Shown here: piece by piece, positions 9,223 to 20,800 of the stretch
Position numbering within the stretch: the stretch's first letter is position 1
How the letters are laid out: each line of letters starts with the position of its first letter
From: Thozetella sp. PMI_491
Lineage: Eukaryota; Ascomycota; Sordariomycetes; Chaetosphaeriales; Chaetosphaeriaceae
Length of the DNA stretch: 64,000 nt
Reading direction: 5' to 3'
Assembly: GCA_021432635.1 (NCBI GenBank)
Contig: MU270079.1
Coordinates: forward strand, 62,001 to 126,000
Made by a program: the position numbers and the translations under genes
The notes under the pieces: model-generated
What the model was told of the DNA's origin: nothing
Seen by the model: only the letters and a program-made list of their open reading frames with translations
Database searches by the model: none

Positions 9223-12200
9223 ATGGACGCGGGTGTTTCTCAAGCAGAACTGCTCAAGTATGCCTTGGGAGTCATTGCTAATAAAAAACGACCGGTCAAG
9301 ACCGCAGGGGGCGCGCGATTGAAATCGCCTACACAAGCCTGGCTCCGGGCTGATGCTTATCTGCAACACGAAGCCGGAGATTTTGACGACGACTCTGAGT
9401 ACACTGCAAGCACGCTACGCGCGGTTGGACAATTTCTTCAGCCCGAATCTGATGAAGAAGAAGAAGACGAAGACGAAGAAGAAGATTCTGTAAGTGATTT
9501 CCACCATGTACGACAAGCCATCCTCTCGGCGTCTGAGCTTACTAACCAGCGGCGGCGTCACGAAACAGAGCCTCGCACATGATGAGTTGCTTCGCGCTTT
9601 TCAGGCGATGCGCAAAAAGAAGCAGCGTCCGACTCGCGATCCGTATGCGAACCCAGCTTCAAACGTTCGCCCAAGCAAACGAAGACGGGAAAACGAAGCT
9701 TCCGATCTTATCGAGCAACTTTCGCACCTGGAAAGAGACAGAGAGACAAAGAAGCGCCGATTCGTGACTCGTGACGAGCCAATCGCCAGTGACAATCTCG
9801 CTGATTCCAACGCGGACTTCGCCGTGCTGATGAGGAGGCATTTGTCGTCTTTGGACAGGGCATTACGCAATAACTGGATATGTGTTTGCCATAAATGCTC
9901 GGGGTTGAGCGTGAGGCTTTCGCTGCCGCAACAAATGAAGGGCTCCAAGGCCGAGACAAGCTTCGATGTCTTCTTCGGCGTGCGTGACGTATTAGCAACG
10001 ACGTTGCAAGAAGCCAAGATAACGGTCAAGTGAGCTTTCCCTGAGCCTCTTGCAATGACTTTCGACTGACATGGTTATGACAGAGACGTACACGACCAGA
10101 GGTTTAGGAGCGCATCTGTGCCTGAGTTGAGCGACCCACCCGAATTCGCCCAGATATGCAAAAGCATCACAGAGTCCCTTGGTCAGAGGAACTGCCTCCA
10201 TTTCGCTCTCGAGGGCGGGACGTTCCAGAGACTTCGTCCGCAGGCCAAGGCCTTTGGCGGGGATGTCATGTCTCGGACGATATCCTTGTCGGCTTTGTTC
10301 GATCGTCAACAGGAATTAAAGGGTGGTGCCTCCGTATTGCCGCTCAAGGGGAGGCGAGTCTTGGCCGTCACACTGGCCTCAGCGCTCCTGCCATTCTTGG
10401 AGACATCGTGGCTGCAGCCGTCCTTCAACCACTCCAAGATTCAGTTCTTCGAGCCCCTTGGGGACGCAGAACTCCCCGACATCACCAAGCCCTTTCTAGC
10501 CATGGAGCACATACCCGGGGGAAAGACAGACGTTGGAGCCAGTCTTGACAATGACAGGGCCAGGATTCATCCCAATCTTAGTGTCCTGAAGCTTGGCATA
10601 CTCTTGTGTGAGCTTCAATACTGCACACCCGTGGAACAGCTGGAAGAACGGCTGCAAAGGAAACGGAATGGCCCCAGAAATGTCAACACGGATTTTTACA
10701 CCTGCATCGAATATCTCAAGAATCTAGAGGCTGAAGCTGGCGTCGACTACTACCTGGCCACGAAGGCGTGCCTGTATTCCGAGTACCTACTAAAAGAAGA
10801 ACAAGATGTCCCCTTCGATTCTGTCAGCGTTCAGCGCCGCTTCTACCAGAACGTGGTCAAGCGACTCGAGGCCGAAATTTTCAAATCCTGGGAGCTTGGA
10901 TTGGCAAGCTTAGGCTCACTAGATCCGAAGGAGAATGAATCCTGCTGGGGGGTCGAAGCCCGAGAGGTTGTCCGCCGTCAGACTGGCAGGTCTGGCTCGC
11001 TTGAGGCGGGGAGCGAAGCACGGCAAGGCCCCATTCGATCTATGTCTGAGGGCGGCACCTCGAGCTACGCAGCCCTCAACCCAAATGTGGTGCCACAAAT
11101 GCCGGCGCAACCTTCGCCACGTGCTCAACCGCGCGCAAACGCTGGCGACCCTTCGGAAAGGAGCATGCGCTTCTTTGACGCAAGCTACCAGACAGGATCT
11201 GCGCAAGAGTAAGGTGCTTCCTTCTGCTTCTGATATTTCGTCGTGCTAAATGATTACCAGCCATCAACTTTCGGAGCAATGGATGAACAAGCTTCTGCGT
11301 TCCATCCACTACTCTGTTGCCCCTTACGAAACTGAGAATCCTAGCCAGAGGAAATTCGAACCGGTTCGAATAGCCATCCTGGACTCCGGTTTTGATCCTG
11401 AAAACCCATTGCTGCGGAACGACATGGGCCAACTAGATCCGCGGATCAAGGCTGCGCAAAGTTTTGTACATCAAACCGAGCCAGACGCATTTCGAGACGA
11501 GATCGGGCATGGTACACATGCTCTCGGTCTCCTATTGAACATTGCGACATGTGCAGAGATCTACATTGCTAAAGTTGCGCACCGTGAAACTCTGGATCGG
11601 AATGCATACGATGACATTGCAAAGGCAAGGCTACCTCTATATGCCTAGGCAGTCCTTTGGGATCGAGCTGACTGTTGGTTTAGGCCATCGATCACGCGGT
11701 CAACGAATGGAAAGTTGACATTATATCCATGTCCTTCGGTATTCGCGAAAACAGCGAGTCGATGAAGAGAGCCATCTCGAACGCATCAAACAATAAGACG
11801 TTATTATTCGCTGCGGCGTCGAATGATGGAGGAAACTTTGGTCGAGCTTTTCCAGCTAAATACCCCTCCGTCTTTTGCATGCACTCAACAGATGGACAGG
11901 GTAATCCCTCTGGCTTCAACCCGACAGCTCACGAACGGGACGTCAGCTTCAGTCTACTTGGGGAGCACGTCTCCTCGCACTGGCCGATGGGCAAAAAGGG
12001 CCACAATGACAACGTGAATGTCTTGTCAGGGACATCAATTGCAACACCCATTGCGGCTGGGCTTGCTGCTTCGGTGCTGTCCTTCGTCCGGCAGCAGGAA
12101 TGGGACAACAGTCGAGAAGCAAGTCAATTGCTGGGGCCGTGGCTGAAAGATCATCAGTCGATGGATCTGGTTTTCCAGAAGATGGCCAAGCGGAGAGACG

Positions 12201-12301
12201 GCTATGACTACATCACGCCTCATTATCTCTTTGATGAAAGGTTGACACATGCGGAGATCTACTATCAGATCAAAGACATCAAAAGGCGCATGTATGACTA
12301 A
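9223..12301 (+). CDS. large protein with C-terminal subtilisin-like serine protease (S8) domain, HET-Q2-like
   Basis: Exons 9223-9489, 9569-10029, 10084-11208, 11261-11624 and 11684-12301 join in frame to 944 aa. The N-terminal ~90 residues end in a very acidic run, and a basic stretch (SKRRREN) follows. Residues ~240-600 form a conserved-looking helical region resembling the fungal DUF7580-type domain found before effector domains (family assignment tentative). The S8 protease occupies ~618-930 with catalytic Asp659 (ILDSGFD), His701 (GHGTH), oxyanion Asn786 (AASNDGG) and Ser857 (SGTSIATP). There is no signal peptide, so it should act in the cytoplasm. The fourth intron is GC-AG (AAG/GCAAGG). 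The convergent gasdermin-like gene ends 91 bp away, the layout in which fungal proteases such as HET-Q2 activate their gasdermin partner. Partnership here is inference. Confidence 0.85.
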
Positions 12302-12392
12302 AATGCCGACGATTCACCTGGCCAACTTGAAGTTGTTGTATAGAAATCCAATGTGTCTCTCGGTTTTAATCCCAAACTTCATCGAATATGGG

Positions 12393-13241
12393 TCAAGGGG
12401 CAGCGCAGTAGACACTGCCGTTCTCGGTTCCACCGTCGGGAACGACTTTGGCAGTTTGAATATCGGAGCCATCGACATCCTCGACCAGGACGCCTTCTCC
12501 TTCGTCTTCTTTCTCACCATCACCCACAGACAGGAAGGTGCCCTTGGTGTACTGCTCCACCTTGAGCTTCCGCCCGAACCTCAGCCTCTTGACGCAGAAG
12601 GCAAACACGAACTCCGACTCTCGACTGAGCTCTGTCTCGTCGGCCTTCGCGCTGCTCCAGTCGCCCTTGGGACCGACAGTTGTAAGGGGCGCACCCAAGG
12701 CGGACAGGTCAACACCAATGTGGCCTGAGACTGTTGTCTTTTGTTCCTTGGAGAACCGGATCCTCGCGCCGTTGACTAGCTTGATGCCCGTGACGAGGTA
12801 GAGCGACACGTTGGGCGAGAATCTCTGCCGAGGCTCCTTCAGCCAGGCCTGCACGGCGGGTGCTTTCACGGCCTCCACGACATATTCTGGGCTCGGCTCG
12901 AACGATAGTGTCGTCACCGTGTCGAATGCAAAGAAACTGCTCGTGGCGCTTGTATGCGCAACTTTCACGTCGGCGTCGAGGGGCGAGCCGAGGGTAGCCA
13001 GCTTCAGGAACTGCGCAAAGACGCCCAGGCCCTGCCCTGTCTCGGCCGAAACCGTCTTCTTCCAGTCGGTCTCGATGATGGGCGGGTACGCGTCGGTCAC
13101 GGCAACAGTGTTGGATCTATTCAGCGGAAATTGCGGTGCCGATGTGGAGCGGATGATGGACCCGAGGCATAGTGGCCCAATCGGTGGTGGGTGGATGAAA
13201 TCGGACGTTGGACATAGGAAGTAAGTCTTAGTAAAAGACAT
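12393..13241 (-). CDS. gasdermin-like pore-forming protein (HET-Q1/RCD-1 family candidate)
   Basis: Intronless, 282 aa, no signal peptide. The N-terminus (YFLCPT, then PPIGPLCLGSII) and following beta-rich body fit the fungal gasdermin family, as does the length (HET-Q1 is about 280 aa, RCD-1 about 257). Gasdermins insert their N-terminal domain into the plasma membrane as oligomeric pores and cause lytic cell death. In HET-Q1 a ~5 kDa C-terminal piece restrains the protein until the neighbouring subtilase HET-Q2 cuts near Phe238. Here Phe236 lies just before a 46-residue acidic tail (DGEKEDEGEG region), which is the same place and size. The subtilase gene next door ends 91 bp away, convergent. 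I rely on weak sequence resemblance plus strong context. If it is not a gasdermin it is an unrecognised fungal protein. Confidence 0.72.
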   Translation of the reverse strand: MSFTKTYFLCPTSDFIHPPPIGPLCLGSIIRSTSAPQFPLNRSNTVAVTDAYPPIIETDWKKTVSAETGQGLGVFAQFLKLATLGSPLDADVKVAHTSATSSFFAFDTVTTLSFEPSPEYVVEAVKAPAVQAWLKEPRQRFSPNVSLYLVTGIKLVNGARIRFSKEQKTTVSGHIGVDLSALGAPLTTVGPKGDWSSAKADETELSRESEFVFAFCVKRLRFGRKLKVEQYTKGTFLSVGDGEKEDEGEGVLVEDVDGSDIQTAKVVPDGGTENGSVYCAAP

Positions 13242-13930
13242 GGCTTTGCCTCCCAGGTCGGGGTTCTCGTCAGCAGAATCCCTAAAATCTTTGACGTGAT
13301 GGACGTGCCAAGTTTATATGCGCACTATCTGGGGTGTAGCTATTGCAAGGGCCAGCCTGGGGGCTTTTTGTATTCACACCCTAAGCCGACACACTCCAGG
13401 GGCAAGACGCGCTGTAGGCGTCTCATCAGACGGCTGAACAAGCCCCCAGGCCATTGTGTCCAATCTGCTGTCTCAGGTGACACATGTAGGCAAATGACTG
13501 GCTGTCACATCTGATAAACCCTGCCGTAATTTAGCCCCCAAGCGGCAACAACGGGACATAATCTCTCCAGCCTTGAAAGAAGCGCTTCCTGGTCGGCGCT
13601 TATTGTAACTCTAAGTACTCCAAGTAGCTACACTTGTACCGATTGCGGGGTACACTTCGAATTTCACTCGCGAGGCTGCGGAAACGCATGCGCAACACAA
13701 CTTGAGGATAGAAACACAGGAACATGGAAAAAGTCCAAGTCTAACGCAGTTCTTGACACGATACAACCCGAGTGCCTTAGGATATCGATACTCGCGCGAC
13801 ATATTTACGTCCCTTAGGGGGTTGCTTTCGCACGCAAAGACGAGCATCAACTGTTAGGACCCCCGACGCCTAAATTCCTCGACAGGACTCGTGGGCGGCT
13901 AGGGAACTTTCTGTACTGCACGCCGTCGCA
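13242..13930. promoter_or_regulatory. shared divergent promoter region
   Basis: This 689-bp interval separates the gasdermin-like gene (minus) from the zinc-finger/ankyrin gene (plus), so both promoters lie here. No reading frame is convincing. It holds a perfect 12-bp inverted repeat and two CTGTCACATC/TGACACATG-like motifs around 13470-13510. Confidence 0.55.
13355..13451. repeat. 12-bp perfect inverted repeat in divergent promoter
   Basis: GCCTGGGGGCTT at 13355-13366 is the exact reverse complement of AAGCCCCCAGGC at 13440-13451, separated by 73 bp. It could be a paired binding site or a remnant of a small inverted-repeat insertion. Confidence 0.6.
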
Positions 13931-16900
13931 ATGAACCGTCCGGATCGCGTGCAAGATGAGTCCATGGAAGACATCTTCCTGCAAGACGATCTTGGCGTGA
14001 CCATCGCAGAACACGCAACACGATGCTATACTCTCTTCCACAAGAATATGGCCCTCTCGAATATCGTGCCAGATCCTACCATCATGGACGACCAACTGGC
14101 ACGCTTCAAACTGTGGGCATCAAACATGGACGTGTATGGAGCGCTCAACGTGTCGTTGGACTACAGGTTGCGATTCAGTCCTACAATTGTGGACATTATA
14201 CATCAGCTCCTCGACGTTATTTGTGATGTCTTGGAGTCTCGTGAGTACCTGCCGCATCGAGAAGTCTGTGGGTGCAACTGGTCAGGGATTCCAAGCTCAT
14301 CGCATCTTGACAACAGTGAAGCCAATTGAAGATCCAATACGAGTGCGGTTCTCGAGCCGGAAGAGACAACGCATATTCGAACACGACGATTCGGAATTCG
14401 ACAGGAGAGCCGACAGAGACACCAGCGATTCGGACAGCGACGTGGATCAAGCAGCAGAGAACACTTCGAAAATCGTCGACACGATCGGCGGAACGGTGAC
14501 CCGGCTTTTCCGCCTGTCCAACGCGGTTCGAAAGTCCGCGAAAGCCAACCGGGCTCGCAAGATCGAGAAGTTCATAGATGATGAAGACGCAAACAAGGCC
14601 ATAGATGAGCTGCGTCTCTACACAGAATGCTATATTCGGTTCCGGTTCCCAATGGCGCCGGATGCTCTTCGATCAGCCATGGTTGAAGCCAATGCGCTGC
14701 GCCTCCGACGACTGTATTATCAGCGATCTCATCGGAGACGCATTGGTCTGAGTGCTCAATCTGTGGAGCCTCGTCCAAAGCCTGTGCAACTACCCCAGAT
14801 GAACCACACCGCTGCGGCGGTGCGCTTTGCTCCGAACGCGCTCAAACAGACTGGGATCGCTTCCTCCAAGGTTTCGGCTTCACCGCGCCCACCAGTAGCG
14901 CCAGTAACGACCGCAACTACTGCTAGACAGACCAACGTCGGGGCCTTTTACGCCAAATCCACGACCGAGGTCCCCCAGGCCAAGTCTGTCCTCGTGAACA
15001 ACAAGTTGTCGTTCCCCGCAATACCGCCCACACCCGAATGTCCGTACTGTGGTGTCATCATCGAGTTTAGAGAAAAGAGGAAGTTGATGCTATGGCAGTA
15101 AGTACTTGGATATATCACTCTCCTTCTAAGAACATGACGCCTGACGCATGCGTCTCAGCAATCATGTCATTGCAGATCTGGAGCCTTTTATCTGTGTTTT
15201 CGACCAATGCTTGGAGGCAGGCCAACACGGGGCTGGCCCGCCGACGTTCGAAACGTCAAAAGCCTGGATTAGCCATATGCAAAATGCTCACGGGCATTCA
15301 TGGGAGTGCAGATCCCCTGCTCACGAATACATGGTCTTTGACCAGGAGATGCTGTATCAGCAGCATTGTATCACAGAGCACGACATGCCTGAAGAAATTG
15401 CTGCAACTCTCAGCAGCACAGCACGGAGACCTGGCACCGAGAAGGTGAAGGGCTGCCCGTTTGGCGACGACTTCCGCGGGCCGGACAAGATTGAGCCGAG
15501 CAGTGGCAGTCTGGTCTTCTCAAGCGAAGCTCTGCAGCTGCACGTCGCCGCCCACATCAAGGAGATTGCTCTGCTTACACTGCAAAAGCTTCCTAGCGAT
15601 GGCGACGAGGACGCCGTCGGTAGCGACCTTGTATCTGAGAATGACCTACAAGGATCCCCGCAGCCGCGCGGATCAATGTACAGCCTGCTGGACGACGAGG
15701 ATCTCGACTACCGGGACGAAGATGGCGTTGCGGCTACCAACAGTGGTCCCGGCGACCGCGAGGGGGAGGAAGAGATCAATGCAGGAGTCACGACGCTCGA
15801 CCTGGAGGACAAGGACAAGTCGGGAATGACACAGCTTCACCGTGCGGTGCAGGCCGGTGACCTGCTCTTGGCCGAGTCTTTAATTCAGGAAAGCGCTAGT
15901 GTTGTTAGCAGCAGAGACAAGAACAACAGGACGGCGCTGCACTACGCCGCCATGGAAGAGTCTGACGTTGGTCCTGAGATGGTCAGACTGCTCCTTGATG
16001 CGGGCGGCCAAGCCGTCATTGATCTAGGCGATGACAGCGGCCAGACAGCGCTCCATTACGCGATGGAAAGGGGGCTTGCCGAGAGCATCCGTGTCATGCT
16101 CGAGCACGGTGCTGAGGTGACTGCGACTGACAATCAAGGATTCTCTCCGTGGCTCTGGGCCGTGGTTGCCGGTCAAACGGCCCCCGCCTCAGCCCTGTTG
16201 ATCTCGGGCGTCATCGCTGACGTGAACGCAAGTAGCGTGGATGGGAGGTCTGCGCTGGGTTGGGCAGCCGGTCTTGGCTGGTCCCCCATTGCCCAATTGC
16301 TCATCGCTCACGGTGCAAGCCTGTGTCAGGATCAAAGCGCGCAGATGTCCCCCCTCGAAGAAGCCGCAGCTGTTGGCAGCCTCGATACCGTGCGACTGCT
16401 CCTCGAGGCTGGCGCGGATCCGAACTTCCGCGGTCGTGATGGTTGGTCGGCTTTGCACTGGGCAGTGGAGGAGAGCCATCTCGAGGTTGTGCAGTTGCTG
16501 TTGGAGGTAGGCGTCAACGTCAATGCCGTCAGCTCCTATGGCACGGCACCATTGCACTGTGCTGCGAACGGAGGACGGGTTGCCATCGTCAACCTGCTTC
16601 TTCAGGAGGGAGCCGACCCGCTCCGGATAACATGTCACGGTTGGACCCCACTGCATCACGCCGCCTTTATGGGCCACTCTCAGGTCGTCCAGCGCCTCCT
16701 GGAGGACGATCGGGTAAGGGCCAGTGCCTCTCAACAGGACAACCATGGCTGGTCTGTCCTCCATCTGGCCGCCCACAGCCGAGATCTGACCACCATTGAT
16801 ATCCTGCTTGGCGGCCGCATTATAACAGAGCCCCAGGCGCTCCTCGATGAGAGCGGTCTCTCGGCAGAAGATTGGCTAGGTCTTCAGCCCGGTAGTCATT

Positions 16901-17562
16901 CATACAAAGCAACCAGTAACTTGGCCTTTGGCAAATCACGCTGTTGTAGGGCTACCACAGGTCTACGGCAGGCTGTCGTCACGGGCAGCGTGCCCATGGT
17001 CAGACTGCTCATCAACTCAGGCCACAGCATCGATGGCACGGACTCGGGACGAAGGACCGCGCTCTATTACGCTGCGAAGAAGGGCATGCTTGGCATCATG
17101 GACCTCCTTCTCGAAATGGGCGCGAACCACAGCATCCTCCCCACGGGACGCAGAACGTGGGAGGAATTCATTTCGAGCCGTGAAATAATACTTCGGCTCA
17201 ACCGTGCTGGATACAAGAGGCAGGGAACCGACCCCGAGGTCGAGCGTCAGATCAAGTACGCACTAAGACCGAAACAGTTCCGGCGCTCCGCCCAAGATCG
17301 GTCAGTCGCGTTCGCACTGGACGAGCCGACTACTACTTCGCCAATGTCGGATCAGTCGGCCTTCACTCCCACGTTGGACCAATCCCCCTTCACCCCGTCT
17401 GAACGATCATTCCCTACTTTCCGGACTCCTTCAGCGTCACTGTCGCCAGATCTGTCCGCTTCGGCACGCTCCCCACCGTTGCCGAGCCCTCAAACAAATG
17501 ACAATAAGCGCAAAGCCGATGATGGACGCGGAAAGAAGTTTTGGAAGCTGTTTAGATCGTGA
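13931..17562 (+). CDS. C2H2-like zinc-finger and ankyrin-repeat protein
   Basis: Exons 13931-14240, 14317-15097 and 15159-17562 give 1,164 aa. The N-terminal ~340 residues are mostly charged and helical, with an acidic DSDSD patch, as in many fungal C2H2/ankyrin proteins of unknown role. Zinc-binding pairs appear at CPYCG (crossing the second intron), ICVFDQC with a downstream HMQNAH, and CPFGDDF with a later HVAAH. About a dozen ankyrin repeats follow, residues ~580-1010 (TALHYA, SALHWA, TPLHHA type cores), then a Ser/Thr/Pro-rich tail and a basic end. It lies divergently from the gasdermin-like gene and convergently with the NLR. Ankyrin stacks normally bind proteins, so a scaffold or sensor role in the same island is possible but unproven. 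Confidence 0.85.
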
Positions 17563-17842
17563 ACCATCTATATACCTGGAAGAGAGGGGAAGTGAAGGTT
17601 AGAAAGATGGTCACACACACAATTTATACTCTTGTACATTACTAGGTAGTTGACTTATCCCTGCAGGAAATTGAGGGGCTTCATGGCCAATGCCATCTCT
17701 TAACCAGGCCACCATAGAGATAGAAGAAGAGAGGGAAATTTATTACATCCTAATCTTCGAGACAGATTAATTAATGGTCGTCGTCTCCCATGCCTTGCTC
17801 CACTACTCCTGCAAGTGTACGCTTGCACAGACAAACACTTAT
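17563..17842. other. convergent 3' spacer
   Basis: This 280-bp interval separates the stops of the ankyrin gene and the NLR gene. It is AT-richer than its neighbours and presumably carries both polyadenylation regions. Confidence 0.4.
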
Positions 17843-20800
17843 TCACGACCCAACAATCCGACTCGCCATAGTCTCGACCTCTGGGAGGTGGAGCTTCAGC
17901 TGTTGTCTTGCCGTCGCCGCCGAAGGCGACGCCAGGCCGTATCGTTTGCCGATAATTAGACACTCGATAAAGGACTTGCTGGCCAGCTTCTGGAGTGTGC
18001 CCGGGGACTGCTCGGCGATCAGTGCGCTCATTGCCTCGGTGATGGCCTCACAAATAAGCCACTGGTGCGCGGTAGCGCCGCTTTTTCCCTGGCAGAGGAT
18101 CAGGCATGATGCGGGGATTATGTCCAGGAAGTGCTCTTGTGCCCTTATTGCAATCTTTGGCTGGGCATCACTGCTCTGCTCTGCAAGTTGGAAGATGCCC
18201 GTCAGCAGGAGGCGCAGTCTGGCGGAGTCGTGGTGCTCGCTGACGAGGGCGAACTCGCTGGCCCACGCTTGGTTCAGGTCGTTGAACAGTTCCGTCTCGT
18301 GAACGCCGCCGATATATCCCTGGTAGAACTCGGCGATCACCCTGCTCAGGTACGCGGTCAGCCGCGGGTTGGAGTTCTCGATCATAGACAGGTGCTGCGT
18401 CAGGAAGAGCACAACCCAGTTCAGCGTTTCTTCCCGCTTGTCGGCCTTGATACAGGCGTCGAAATCGCCCAGGACCTTGCGGAGGCCAAGGTGCAGGGCT
18501 TCCTCTGCGTCTCTCTCGGAGGCGACGTCGGCATATTGGGTGAACGCCCAGCCCACAATGCCATCCCCTTCTCTCCACCCGTTCTGGATAGCCTCAAGCT
18601 TCGTCGTCGCGCCGACCATAATGATGATGACCAGAAGTGCATGCAGATCGCCGGGGGCGACCTCGCGCAGAATCCGGATCGACACCTTGAGGATAGCCTT
18701 CAGCCCCTTGTGATTCCTGTCATGAACTAGTTGGATGAAGAACTCGCTATACTCGTCGGCCCATGGTCGTAGCTCGTCCATCTTGTTCTCCTTGACGAGC
18801 TCCTGCAGCACAAAAAAGTGCTCCCAGCGGTTCAGCGCCACAAAATTGAGATACTTTCCCATCACCTGTAGAATGATGGGGAAGCGCGTGGCGAGGCGGA
18901 GACCCTTCATGACCATGTCGTTCTTCTGCGACGCCTTGTCGTATCTTGCGGAGAAAATTTGATCCTCGAGCCCCAGGAGCGTTTTGACCCTCTCTTCCAT
19001 CGGGGCCGAGGGTCCGCACATAGCCATCACTTCTGGCGGCGTTGGTAGCTTATCCACGTGCGCTCCGTGCTCAAGCAGTATTTGGACGAGTTCCTTAGAA
19101 TGCGCTTGAATGGCGCGAATGAGCGGCGTGTCGCCGTGTTCCGTCGTGGGCTCAAGATTGGCGCCCTGGTCGAGCAGCATCATCACGACGTCCTTGTTCT
19201 GCCCAGTGACGGCGACATGCAGAGCCGTCAGACTGCCCCGATCTTTGCCATTGACCGGGGCGCCGCAGTTAAGCAGCAGCTCTACCATCTCGCGGTGATC
19301 TTGGCTCACGGCCCACTGGAGCGGCGTGCGGCCGTAGTTGTCCTTTCGTGAGACGAGCCGGGGGTGCTTGCTGATGAGCATCTTGGCCCAGGGCACGTTG
19401 CCAAGGTACGCGGCGAGATGTAGTAGTGTGAATGAGGGCGGGTTGCCCCCATTCTTGTCCTGCTCCCAGAAGAATTTCCACCATTTGTCCCGGATGGGAG
19501 AGGAACCGCGCAAGAAGGAAAGTGGAGAGGAACCGTTGAAGAAGGGCCGAGAGAATTCTGATCGAGGATCAATCACATCCATGGCGTGCTGGAAATGTAC
19601 CGGCCAATATAAACTGGCATACTGCAGGAGGGGATCTTGGCTTAGCGCCATCCCCTGGGCTTTGCCAGAAGTCCCGTAACCGCGCTCCACGTGCGACAAG
19701 CAGGTCCGCATCAGTGTTCTGTGGGTGTTGTGGTTCATGTAGAACATGCTGATGCCGTCGATGTCAACTTGGTCGCTCTGAAAGAACTCCTTCGCCGACT
19801 CGTGGACCAGATTGACCACCTCTCCTTCGATCTTCACAAGCAAGCCACACAGTCTGAGATGTGCGCGAGTCACTTCAATAGCCGGGACGGAACCAGATGG
19901 CTGGATCCCCGCCGCTACTGTCAACTCTTCCATTGTGAGGGGCCGCGCAGCGAGGATTACCCATTGGAGAATAGGGACCAGCTCCTCCTTGTCCTCCAGT
20001 TGCTGGAGTAGCCGCTGGTAGACTCCACCCAGGCCCTTGGGAACACTGTGGAGGATTTCCTGGATTTGGTCCCAGTTCCTCCCCTCAAGCTCATTAGCCA
20101 CAAATCCGACCCACAGAAAGGTGCCATCGGCGCCAGCCAACAAGACTCGCTGAACTTGCGCAGCCATTTCCTCAGAGAGGTCCTGTTCGTTACTTAGTTC
20201 GGCCACCTTGGCTACGATGTAGGTGTTGACATCGTGTGCTATATCTGAATCGGCTTCGCCCAATTTGATCTGCGAATACTGACCGAGCTTGGTCTCCAAG
20301 ATGGCCGGCTTAGGTCGTGAGAAGACAATGAGCTTCAGTCGAGGCCCTCCCGCCCCCTTAGGCTGCGAGAGATTGTCTCCAACAGCATCGAGGAGCTGTC
20401 CGAGAGTTTCTTTCTCGCACTCGTCCAGACCGTCCAGGACACAGACTACCTGAGAGGACTTGGTGTGTCGAAGCAAGACCAGGAAAAGTCTCCACAGAGG
20501 AAGAAATCCGGAGACGGTGTACTTTGTTGTTTCGGTCCCCTCGAACGAGCTCTTGATGTATTGTGCCACGTAGGGTTGGAGGCTTACCCACTGATGTATG
20601 ATGCCTCTCATAATGGTCACGGCGGAGTTTCTGTTCTTGTCGCGGTTGCTGCAGAAGTAGTAAAGAAGAACATTTCCCGCGGCGTCCACCGTCGGCTGTA
20701 GCATCTCGGTAGTGTAGATTGCTAACATGGACTTGCCTTTACCGGGGCCGCCCGAGATCCAGAGCAGTGGGGAACTGGCGTCTGCCAGCCAGTCTCGAAA

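Noticed and set aside
9601..10029. 142-codon minus-strand frame
   Set aside because: Antisense to exon 2 of the subtilase gene, whose spliced frame is well supported.
15159..17562. ankyrin gene as part of the NLR
   Set aside because: The two genes are on opposite strands with separate stops 280 bp apart.
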